Source: Lithospermum erythrorhizon
Taxonomy: Eukaryota > Streptophyta > Magnoliopsida > Boraginales > Boraginaceae
Reading direction: 5' to 3'
Length of the DNA stretch: 64,000 bases
Assembly (NCBI GenBank): GCA_019722365.1
Contig: JADFUC010000759.1
Coordinates: 930,001-994,000 of the forward strand
The notes below the pieces were generated by a model. That model worked only from the letters and a program-made list of their open reading frames with translations. It did not search any database and was not told the DNA's origin. Each line of letters begins with the position of its first letter. The stretch's first letter is position 1. Shown piece by piece: positions 53,401 through 64,000 of the stretch. Made by a program: the position numbers and the translations under genes.

Positions 53401-56400
53401 TGGAGCTATACCAAAACAGTCCTGGATGATTCTGTCAGTTTACGTTGTTTCTCCCTATTAACTTTTTGAACTACTTTTAGGAACTAAAATTTCATTATTG
53501 GCGAAGATACTTTAGCTCCAGCTTCTAAACTGGTGTTTGGCATTTGAGCTTAGCTTCTTTTGGGAAGCTACTAAGCTTATAGTACAACGAAAAATCATGT
53601 TTAAGCTTTATCATATGACACATGCCATCTTAATGAGCAAATACAAATTTAATATAGTGCTCCCTTTATGGGTAAATGGTGGAAACTGAAGAAACAAATA
53701 TTATTATTTTAAATATCAATTGAAGCCTTAAAAATAACTGCTTGAATAAAGGAGTTTTACATATATGAAGTATGAAACTTGAGATTTATCTTGAAACATA
53801 TCACTGAACATGTCAATGAAATGTTTTCACGCCTTTGAAAAGCAAGAGAGACAGAGGGGGTGGAGATCTTTTCATGAAGATGTTCTTTTTAATACCTTGT
53901 GTGAGTTTTAGTATCGCAGCTGTTATAAAAATGCTTAGAACTTTCTTGAAGACATCCCCTTCAAATATTGCACTTGGTTCGCCAGACCCATTCCAAGCAA
54001 TAATGATCATTGCCTGTACATGTCAGAACAAAGTATCTATGAGCAAAGAAACAGCATCAGGCAGAACAGGGGAAAATTAAACTTAAAGGCGAAAATTACC
54101 TGCAGCGCCAAAATGAAAAAGCTCCACATCCTATCGAAACTCCTAAAGATGTGCCAAAATGAACGTATCTCGACAAAATTAATCTTTCCCATCCACCGAT
54201 CTCCATTTACTGGATCATTTCCCTGAATACAAAAAATAACCATACAAGATATGCATAATCTCATAAGTGGCAAAAGTTTCATTCTTAAAGGCCAAATAAA
54301 AATAGCTCCCCCGCGTAATATTATATATTATTCACAAGGGAGTGTTGTTTATGATCATGAGGAACTTGAAAGAAAATATGTTATGGGAAGAACTCATTAA
54401 TAACTAAAGTTTTGTACGATACATCACTCTTCCATGACATGATTTTACTTGATTCTCATGGATGTAATTTCAGTGGTATACCTCTCACACTACAGGCTAA
54501 AACTATTCTCGTTACCTCATTTTTGTCTGATCGGGGCTTTTCATCATGGTGACAGAAGAAATTAGCATCAGCACGCATCGGCCAACCCAACCTAAAACAA
54601 TTTACTGACCTACAAGGTTGTCAACGATTATTATCCAAGTTCAATATCAGAGAAACTTGTAGTGCTGAATCAATAATCCTGTGAGAGAGGATATCACCAG
54701 AAATACTCATTTAGATCATCATAGTGTCTCCACTCCGAATGCTTGGACTTTCCACCATGGCCCCTTTTTGCTTCCTGTGGATTATTACAAATCATATACA
54801 CTATAGCGAGCTAACATAATTTTTTCAAAAAAATTACAAACATTATGGTTCATAAACCAAGATTAAACAACACCTTAGCAACTGTTTGATAAATTGGGCT
54901 GACCACTTTCTTCAAGAAAGCCTCATCTTCACCACCATATGCAGGCTTAATAGTCTCACCAGTCGTGGAGGACACATTCCCGGCCAACATACCGTAGAGC
55001 TCAAATGCCATCTGATGAATGGTGGTAGTTCAAGAAACTAAGTTAGACAATTACCAAACTGCGTATATGAGAAAAAAAAAGGAATCGACTAAATGTTAGA
55101 AAGAATCCACTCAAAAATTCAAATGTATTCTATGAAGGAACTGCAGAAAGGGGCTTAAATGTCAGAATATGCTCTGAATTTTTATTCAACCCAAACGAGA
55201 AGGTAGTAAAGGATAATGATTGTAGCTGCTTCCTATATACTCTTCACTATCCATCTACAGTCAACAAGTTGATTCATACATGATGATATATGTAGCAAAG
55301 GCATTCAGGCATAAATCTTAAATTTGCTGCCTCTCCCCATATAAGAAGATACAGGCCCATATACAACATTTTTCTTTGCTGCACTTCCTGCTGTATAGCT
55401 GGCAACCTACAAGCAAATCATTAAAAACATTAAGTCAAAGTAAAGTACCAACGTGCATCATACCACTCGCGAAAGTAGAACAAGTTCACTACTTAATCAG
55501 CTAAGAAACAAAAACTTCACTCACTAAAGGTATAATTAAGAAATAAAATCTTCACTTACCAGAGGCTACTTTTGCGACCAAGATACTTGCACCATTTCTT
55601 ATAGTTTTTGAAAAGCTTTTTCATGACATCCGTGAGAGCTTTGTCGTCCAACTAAAAAGGGGGATATACAGAGAGGTGTATAAGAAAATGGAAGGGTACA
55701 ACTTGAAATACTAATGCAAGTTAAGAAAGAAAATACCTTTGGTTGCTGGTCAGGCTTTGGAAATTGCCGAATATGAACATTTGCCAGCAATAAGATCAAA
55801 TGTTCCCGTTGATTTGCTACATTATCCTTCTGCAAAGTAATTGAAAACAAAACCATAAGTTCAATTTAGATAGCTACATCATATGACAAATAACTGACAG
55901 TATACACCATAAGTGGGATAATGCTTGGTTTGGTTTGTACAGCATAAGGACTATATTCGACAGAAAAAATTACCTGGAAACCGAACATTATTTGCAACCA
56001 GTCTAAAATATCTTCATCTGGTTTCTTCGTGTGGCCTTTTGGCCAAGGCAGACCTCTAGTGTTACGAAGTGCAGCAACAGAAGCTTGAATCTATTAACAT
56101 CGAGAGATTGAGCAAATACACAATGCCAATAACACAAAATAAAGGAACAGTAATAGTGGTAATGCAAATTCCAAGGATGGTTAGGAATCAAAACTGACTT
56201 CGGGATATCTCATAATGGCTTGATTCGAACTATCTGGATCAAGAGGAAGAATATTGAATGGCACGTAAATTGCAGTCTTTTCTGCAACCTTGTTGTGAGC
56301 ATTCAGAATCTACATAAACAATTGGAAGAAAAAAAGATGGAAAACTTTGAGAAAAGGAAGCATGGATATAAACTCTGTCAAAAGGATTGTTTGGAAGCAA

Positions 56401-57718
56401 GCATCACCAGCTTGTAGAGCTGATACATACTGCCATTAAGGAATAAAAGAGTTAGGTTACTTCTAAATTTCTCGAGGTTCTTTAGTTTGTCTCACCTCAA
56501 TATCAACTTCAGTATCTTCTGTCAAATTAACAGCTCGTAAGACTTCAAACAGCACAGCAGCTGTCTGGTATGCCTTCGTAAGTCGGGCACTGGATCAAGG
56601 TAAATTAAGACATCATGTTTTGGGAAAATCTTGATGCCAATAGCGAAGTAACTATATCAAAACTAATTAAATTGACTAGGCCAACGCTTCTCAATTACCG
56701 ATCAGCTTTATCAGCAGCATTTTGTAATGCCTGAATATACTTCCCATAGTAGTGTCGATAAAAACTCTGCATCTCACGAGCATCACTTTTCGTCCTTCCT
56801 GCCAATGTTGTTTCATTTTCCTAAACAAGAATTTAAAGATTATTCCTTGAACATAGCAACTAAAGGCTTATGAATATAAAGGAGATCACGTATTGTTCGC
56901 AAGATCACTGCTTCAATTAAATCCTAACTTTCAGTTTACATAAAGCTACAAGGAAGCCGATCAGTTATCCAATCTTACACAGGTTTCTGCTGTAAAAATC
57001 TTAACATTTATACGATATTTATGGTATTACTGTTACAATACAAAACCGCTTGGTTTTCATAAAACTGCAGGTACGCTACCTTTTCCAGACGCTGCAGAAG
57101 GGCAGTTTTGAACTGGCGAACTCCTCTTCCACTAGAAGTTGGATCTAGTCTGTGAGCTTTCTCAAATGCATAGAATCGACCTGATTCCAACAGATAATCA
57201 TACTTCCATTTGCGAAGACATGCAACCTACCTTCCAATAAACTAAATGTGCCATATCACAGTTCATCACGATACTAAGCTTTATAAATAAACTCTGACTT
57301 GACATGAGAAGTGAACATGGACGAGGTCTAAAAGAAACCTATGAAAAGTAGAGACACCATCGTATGATTCAACAAGCATGAAAGTGAAGAAAACATTAAG
57401 GAACCATAAGCGAGTATATTCATAGAGTATTCAACCAGGTTTAACAATAGTGAATGGCCTTATCAAAACACAAATGTATAACTCCCCTAGCAAAATTACA
57501 TATATGTAACTGAAGAGTGAAGAGAGGAACTTACAAAGGTAAGCAACACGAGGATTAATTGGCTCGACTTCATTTGCTACACGAAGGATTGGAGCAATCT
57601 CAACTAGAGAAGATGGCACTACCTCACTGTCCATCATCTCCCCCAGATTTCCCACAGTCTGCGTACGCAGGATCCGCCTCTGGGGCTGAACATCAGACCC
57701 CTTTCTCTGGTACTCCAT
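44408..57718 (-). pseudogene. Callose synthase, CalS1-4 / glucan synthase-like type, 41 exons, with lesions in the catalytic half
   Basis: Callose synthases are ~1,950-aa plasma-membrane enzymes making beta-1,3-glucan from UDP-glucose. Exon 1 (57718-57535) begins [20 protein letters not shown] and reaches the family block [16 protein letters not shown]. Exons 2-36 (57180 down to 46866) join in frame in every case I checked, through the Vta1-like N-terminal region ([20 protein letters not shown]), the first membrane cluster (53037-52693) and the cytoplasmic region (ELRLWASYRGQTLTRT, SVSSLAWFMSNQETSF). Three defects follow. The ~113-nt exon encoding the near-invariant RFHYGHPD...TRGG block is absent between 46866 and 46563. 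The sequence after EQTMS (about 46430-46330) is shifted out of frame. The last exon (44622-44408) lacks the start of its family sequence and is out of frame before FTPVAFLAWFPF. Intact membrane exons lie between (46218-45447, 45333-45283, 44920-44735). The family C-terminus ends at 44408. Confidence 0.85.
45150..45208. repeat. Short tandem duplication in a callose synthase intron
   Basis: 'gtagatactatttatatcatatctcat' appears twice in direct succession in the intron between the exons 45333-45283 and 44920-44735. The perfect identity suggests a recent duplication. Confidence 0.85.
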
Positions 57719-57766
57719 TTTCCCTCCAAACTCTTCACAAACTAATCACAACCTTATCTAATTCAC

Positions 57767-58312
57767 CTGTGTTGTCCACAATAAACAAGCATTCATCAAT
57801 ATCACCATCATAATAAAAACTATGTGCATTGGTTACATCAAAATATCAGAAAATCCAATCTAACACAATTGGAAAGTTCTACTTCTTACATCAAAATTCA
57901 CCATCTAGACTCTTCAAATATAAAAACACACTTTATTACCCATAAGCTGCTAAAAATAAACTAGCATAACCATTTACATGAATAATAACCCAAAAAAGCT
58001 AATAAACAACTGAAAAGATATACTATTACTTTTGTGAATATTACCAGCAACTGAGTGTATGTAAGAAACAACTTCAAGTCTATCTACAATTAAGCTTCAT
58101 AGCTACACACCCTTTTCTTGAAATTCACAAAAGCTCCCACATTAGTACTTGTTTCTTTACTATGTTCACACTTGAACTGTTTGGTGCTATAATTATGGTA
58201 TAAGAAAAAAACAAAGAAAGAAACTTATGCAAAAGAAGAAAATTTAGCTATTCTAGAAAAATAAATAAATAAACATAAAAACGAAAACCTCAATTAAATT
58301 GAAATCACATAC
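57767..58312 (-). other. Intron in the 5' UTR of the callose synthase gene
   Basis: On the gene strand a good donor (ATTAAG|GTATGTGA, at 58313) and acceptor (CAACACAG|GTGAAT, at 57766) frame a 546-nt AT-rich stretch. It lies 48 bp upstream of the start codon. This is inferred from splice-site consensus only. Confidence 0.45.
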
Positions 58313-58313
58313 C

Positions 58314-61156
58314 TTAATGATTGGTTTAGATTAGATTTTTAGATGATGAAAGGAGTAATCTAGAGAATGTGAGGTAAAGAGGTGTCAAAGTATGCTGCAA
58401 GAACTATGACATTCACACACATGAAGACATGACTCAAAGATGGCATGTAGTAAAAAGGGAGTTACTATTTTTGTCATCATTTTATGCTTTTCAAGTTTTT
58501 ATGGGGATTTATGATAAATTTCTTTCTGGTAAGGAATCTTTTATGGATATTTTTTGTTATTGTTTAAGGGGATTATAGATAATCTTTTTTATTACTTTAC
58601 ATTTTGAGTTTAAGGAGATATAAAAGGAGGGGATAAATGCATGCACAATTTATTGCATGGTTACTCCATTCCAAATTAAGTTTTCACATTTGTTAGTAAT
58701 TTTTTTAAATATAGTATTTCTAAAATTACTTAATATTAATATAATAGTCTATTCAAATCGATATTAATTTTTGGATCGAATAATCTTTTCGGGATTGTTA
58801 AATTATTACGGAGTATTTAATAATAAACAAAACTAGTTAGTACCCTATATTTATTGTAAAACATAAATACTACTTTTTAAAAAGTGATGAGTCAAAATAT
58901 ACTTCTATGTATGTTGGTAATTTTTAAAAGATTTAAAATTTAGATAAGTGGTACTTTTATTTCAATTCCGAACTTGTTACTATGTAATTGTAGTACATAA
59001 AACCTATACTTTACTCTTTTGCCTAATAAAAAGCAGATATTTTAGGAAAGTTTATTGTATGTCATTGACTAATTTACGTTGTGCATTGAATATTTATTTG
59101 ACTATGAATTAAATAGTAGAACCACTCAAGACATTTGACGTTACCTCATTGAATTAAATGCTGCCTAAACTATAGCCACAATTTATTATTTATAGTCACT
59201 AAAATAATTGGTGCATGTTTTGTTTTACTTGATTTTTTCCTCTATTTCATTTCTGAAGTGACAAGGCCTATCAAAACCAGGGCCCTCTTTTTCTTCATTT
59301 GTAATCAAGGTTACATATCTTATCTTCAAGTTTTCAACTATTAAACATTAAAATAAAATAAAAAACTACATATTGGCATCTCTCACATGCAAGCCTACAA
59401 CAAAATCTTGTCTAAACTCACTTTTTTAACATTACAGCACAGTCGCTATTCGTCGAATGTCCACTGAATAAATTTTGAAATGACGTAATAATCTGTAAAG
59501 CATGTCGATTATCTAAACTCCCCTGCTTACTAAACTCCCCGGCTTACTGTTACTAACTACTAAAAATGCTTGATAGTTAGAGTACTAAGCGTGCTTTTAG
59601 ACTTGGATGAGTATCACGCTAAATTGCTAATGATAATGCATCATTTTTGCAAATAATTTACAAATTATATTGTTAACAATAAACTATAGTAAAAATACTA
59701 TATTTGAATATATTTTCTCGAAATGTTAGACAACATATTAAAGTTAATATTTTAAAAATCAATCCATCAAAATTAAAAAGCAAACCAACCATCTTTTAGA
59801 AATGGGGAAAGTATTATTACGTTCTCAAAAAACAATGTAAAATATGTATATATTTAGAATAAGAATATGCTAATATAAGTCAATAGTGGTCTTATGATTA
59901 ATTATTTACTTTCCTTGTCGTATAGACATAGATGATCAATTAGGTTTAATCCTTCTGATACCAATTAAGCGCCTCAAGACGGCTACCCATCACCAACGCG
60001 AAGATTCTGTGACGTGCCTCGATGCGCCCGTAGCTACCCCATACACACGCCCAACATAAATGGCAGTAACTCTCAGCAACAATCGGCATACGACCCTCGA
60101 ATTCAACAACAATTACTGGCCGCCGCCAGTGACGAACTCACGCGCCGACGCAGAAAAAGATCATGAATCTGGCGAATCTCGACGTCCTCGAAATGCGCCC
60201 GTGGCTACTGTGTCTTTTAATCCTAATTTAAAATTATCTTGAAGATATATTTGTACCAACGATATAATGCTTGGAACATATAAACCAAATCGCATTTAAT
60301 TTTAGTAATAAGTAATGTCGTCTATATACAAGATATTTATTCAGCTCTATATGGTATTAAACCAGGCCAACTCATATTATCTTGAGCCGTACAAGGAAAG
60401 ATAAAAAAAATTCCGCTAAAATTTATAAACTCAAGATATTTTGGTATAACTTCCGTCCAACTCTTCTTTATTTCGATTATGCCTTCCCATGTACATCCAT
60501 TTGCCTAATTGCCTCCACATGGATGTGGGATTGTGGGCTATGGCTACTAAAAATTGGGCCTAGCCCAATTGAGTTATTAATCATTGAATGATTCACGAAC
60601 GTTGTAAACTGAAGATTATTGTCTGAAGATTCTTGCGCGTCTGAAAAACGCGCCAATTTCTTAAGATTCATTTTTTACAAATTCTTCATTTAAAAACGCG
60701 AACCGTCACATTAATAAAAGACATGAATCTAGATGGTAATAAAAATTAATAATTAATCTAAATTTTAGGAAAATGAAAGCTTTAAAGTATTAAAATATTA
60801 TTCTTTGATACCATTACCCTAATTGAGATTTAATATATGTGAAAGTATTAAAATGTTATTTAAAAACTATTAAAATTTCATTCACCACCTAATCCTATTA
60901 CACAAATATTTGAGGGTGAATGAATTAAGGATGAAATTATTAACCTATATTAACTTAGATCATTTATATAAATAAAAATTTAATATCTAAATACGTGAAC
61001 GTTAATATTAACCTACATCTGCTGGCTATATTTACCCAAAATAAATATACCAAGAATTTTCGAGCCTCTCGAGATTTTTGTCCTACATCCCGAACCTTTC
61101 AAAGTTTCTACCTTAAAATACTACGGACGAATACAAATTTTTGATTCTTGAAAACA
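58314..61156. other. Intergenic region between divergent callose synthase and small-protein genes
   Basis: Mostly AT-rich. A GC-richer island at about 59960-60240 contains a 60-codon frame (60060-60242) whose product (NNNYWPPPVTNSRADAEKD) I do not recognise. It lacks homologous context, so I do not call it a gene. Confidence 0.4.
60552..60570. promoter_or_regulatory. Palindromic double site II element (TGGGCC type)
   Basis: AATTGGGC-CTA-GCCCAATT is a perfect inverted repeat with 8-bp arms and a 3-bp centre. It contains TGGGCC on the plus strand and TGGGC on the minus strand. Such elements bind TCP factors in plant housekeeping promoters. It lies ~590 bp upstream of the start codon at 61157, rather far, so its target is uncertain. 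Confidence 0.35.
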
Positions 61157-62533
61157 ATGGTCGACGAAAGCAAAGCGCCACCAGCATCACCACCTGATGC
61201 TCAGCTCTTTGGTCTCCTCTCCAGCCTCCTTCATCAGGTAATCTAATATTGATTTTGTTTTTTTATTTAGAGCTTCGACCATTAATTACTAATTATTATT
61301 AATATTCTAATAAATATAAAATTTATATCATTAGCTTCGTCTTTCAAATTAGTTTATGAATAACTGATATAAAGTTAGAATATGCGAAAACATCAAATGA
61401 AGAAAAAAACTGAGAGAGTATACAAAAGGTGTCTTTATTGAGATATTTACTAAAGGAACATGCTTAGTAGTCAATTGATGTTAATATAGTATGAAGTTTT
61501 TTATTGTTGGGATTGATTTTTTCATCATTTTTTGGCAATCCCTTTTCTTTGATTTAGTCAATTTATTCAATTATGTTTGTGTAATTAGGAAAAAGTATTG
61601 GGTGATGTTTAAAAATGTAATCTTTATGTTATTTGAGTAGATGGTGCCTTGTTGTGTTGCTAGGGGAGCTTACTCGCTCGATGTGCTTGCTTAGTACATG
61701 ATCAATTGATCTCTCGGAACATTTAAAACATTAATCCGATTCGTTACATGCTGATTACATGATCTATATCTATATATTGTGATTATTGGTAGTTAATCTT
61801 TCTTTACTATGTTCTATACCCAAGTCGGGGCTAAACGCGAAGTAAACATTATAGTATAGTATAGTTGATATAATAGTTAGATGACAATGCATGCTCTTAG
61901 TCCTACAGTTGGATGGGATGGGTCATGGGTGGAAGGTTTTGCGATTGTATTCGACTTTGTGCAATGGTGAAGCCTGAAGGAGATATGAGTTTCATATATT
62001 GTACATGTCATGTTTATCAATCTTTCATGAATGACATTATAGTAAAATGCTTTGAAAGTTGTTGACATTGAAATTCATCAGGTCGAATCATTAACGAATC
62101 AAGAAGAAGTTGAACTGCGTGCAAAGATCGAAGCTCTAAATTTAGAGGTTACTAAGGTTCCTTCAAAATCTGCAAATCTTGATGAGGTAGTATCAATATT
62201 ATCCTACACCTGCTTTGATGCTCAACTTTTATGTACAAGATTTTCATCTTTTCGAATTCAATCTTATGCTTTGCCTTGTCTCTAACATGGCATATCGTCA
62301 ATTAGGTGGAAATCGCTAAGGAATTGGATAGGTTATCAGTGAAGCTAGATGATGTGGATGAGATGATATCTTCCGCAATGGCTGATGATCCAAATGTGCG
62401 ATCTCTCTTAACAAGTACCGCAGATGTGTGGATGCCAGTCATCACTGCCACTTCTGAAGAGAGGATTAAATTTTCGACTGTAAAATTCGAAGACCATGAA
62501 TCAAATGGGAAAGATTCTGACTCCACCATGTAG
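61157..62533 (+). CDS. Small conserved-looking protein of unknown function, 137 aa, 3 exons
   Basis: I do not recognise this protein. Exons are 61157-61237 (27 codons), 62082-62186 (35 codons) and 62306-62533 (75 codons plus TAG). All have clean GT-AG borders in phase 0, which supports a real gene. It starts MVDESKAPPASPPDAQLFGL. Residues ~28-90 (SLTNQEEVELRAKIEALNLE, then EIAKELDRLSVKLDDVDEMI) are rich in heptad-like Leu/Ile/Val with charged residues between, so a coiled coil is likely. The middle has VWMPVITATSEERIKF, and the C-terminus is hydrophilic. No signal peptide or membrane segment is seen. A subunit of a small coiled-coil complex is possible, but nothing in the sequence shows which. 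Confidence 0.75.
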
Positions 62534-64000
62534 TTGTTTCTCCTTTATATGATCATTTTCTTACTTGAAGCTTCATCCATATATGGAACTATAGTGATTT
62601 TCTTGATGTATATCCAATGATCACTGGTACAAGTTGAAAGAGCACAAATGAAGTCTGAAAGAGGCTGAAAAAGCTGAAATTGAAAGAAGCATTTTGTAGT
62701 TCCAGAGTTCAAGAAGGCTATATAACTCAAGGTGTATATGTAAACAACATTATCTTTTCTATGAGTCAAGATTGTATATTATCTGACTCTTGGATATATT
62801 AAAATGAATTAATATGGCTTATCACACAATATATGCTTCTTATTTGTTTTTAGGAGAATAAGGTTTGTATAATCAGACTTCAAATGTGGGTTAGTTCAAA
62901 ACAATCCATGTTATTATAGGAGCAAGGTTGCCTACTATTCGATCCTTCCTAATTCCGTTTAGATGAAATCTCTTTAAAAACATTATGATAAGGTTTTGAA
63001 AATATTTGAATTTTTCTTGAATAAGATAAAATTCAATTATCCAAGAGAATTAGGTCAATCAGATTAAACTAATCAATCACCTTGTCTTATATTTGGAATT
63101 CGTGAGAATGTTGACTGGTTCCAACGATGAATTAGCAATTAGTATTCTTGAGGCCCAGTACTGGACATTCTCGATTCTCATATAAGGAAGCCGGGTCATG
63201 ACTCAGAATCGACTATAAAAATAAAATAAAATTAGGAATCTGCAAATGCTTTAATCACGATCGTTCCTAAGGTTGGCTAGATTAACTCTAATAACCTTCA
63301 AATTACCCTATAATAAATCCATCCAACTAAACTACTAATATCTAAATCGTACTCCAATTTTAATACATTCATTTCGATTGTTAATATCAGGAGAACATCG
63401 AAAAAAGCTTGAACATATTCATTCCACTCGACAATAAAATATCGCTTTCTCGCTTCACGCTTCGACGGGAAATATAAATTATGAAAAAATAATACTAACA
63501 TTTAAATTTATATCAAATCGACGGGCTTTCCGGGTGGACTATCGAGCGAGTACCGAAATTCCTGATTTCAATTGTATGCAAACTAAATTTTTATTTTTAA
63601 TTAAACATCCGAAAATTGCAAAATGTGTCTTGTTTATCGATAACTTATCGAATAAAATTTCATAATCAACTCTTGACTCCATCAAATTCCCGGTTAATAA
63701 TCGAGTCGGTTCTTCGAGCCATTCGCGTATTTGAATCACAAAACACTGAATCTTCGAGAATAAATTTAAACAGATTTATTGTAGAATATATATATATATT
63801 CTGAAAACAAATTCTAAAATATATGTTTGAAATAAATTTTTGATGAAAATTTGTACTTTTAGATAAAATATTTTCATAACTAATATTATTTGAAAAATAT
63901 CTAAAAAAGTTAAATCTACGTAGAGGGTTAATTGACAATTGTAATTATCTCAAACGTTGGAGAATTTACAAGAGACATATATAAGGTGACTTGTATATCG
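62534..64000. other. 3' flank and intergenic region to the window end
   Basis: The first few hundred bases are the likely 3' UTR of the small-protein gene. Beyond 63.2 kb the sequence has no supported gene. A short (AT)n run lies near 63791-63803. Confidence 0.4.

Noticed and set aside
60060..60242. 60-codon plus-strand frame in a GC-rich island
   Set aside because: Short, no known motif, and no supporting context.

Overview
The window is nuclear DNA from a flowering plant, most likely a eudicot. It is AT-rich. Its genes are broken by many short introns with GT-AG borders and match plant-specific families: EMSY-like, TRICHOME BIREFRINGENCE-LIKE and callose synthase. Every gene call rests on exon-by-exon translation and on remembered family sequences; no database search was run.

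Layout. Positions 1-10625 (minus) hold all but the 3' end of the second-largest subunit of RNA polymerase I (NRPA2). Intron 1 of this gene is filled with a ~230-bp tandem repeat. Positions 10.7-14.1 kb are intergenic with two minisatellites. Positions 14169-17454 (minus) encode an intact HIT-zinc-finger box C/D snoRNP assembly factor (BCD1-like, 419 aa). Positions 20316-24495 (plus) carry a decayed TRICHOME BIREFRINGENCE-LIKE gene. Positions 25488-28263 (minus) carry an EMSY-like gene whose ENT half is intact and whose Agenet half is broken. From about 29 to 44 kb there are no host genes: a degenerate L1-type LINE lies on the minus strand (about 29.2-36.1 kb) and a degenerate Helitron RepHel gene on the plus strand (about 39.2-42.7 kb). 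Positions 44408-57718 (minus) hold a 41-exon callose synthase of the CalS1-4 type that has lost a core catalytic exon and carries further lesions. Positions 61157-62533 (plus) encode a small intact protein of 137 aa that I do not recognise.

Functional links. NRPA2 (rRNA synthesis) and BCD1 (snoRNP assembly for rRNA modification and processing) are both nucleolar ribosome-biogenesis genes. Each has telo-box motifs (AAACCCT) just upstream of its start, a promoter signature known for this class of plant gene. The three consecutive broken genes (TBL, EMSY-like, callose synthase) surround the transposon block. This suggests a decaying duplicated segment between intact housekeeping genes, which is inference.

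I found no CRISPR array, rRNA or tRNA. The items most worth checking are the lost callose synthase catalytic exon, the Helitron, the tandemly copied splice donor in BCD1 intron 1, and the half-preserved EMSY-like gene.
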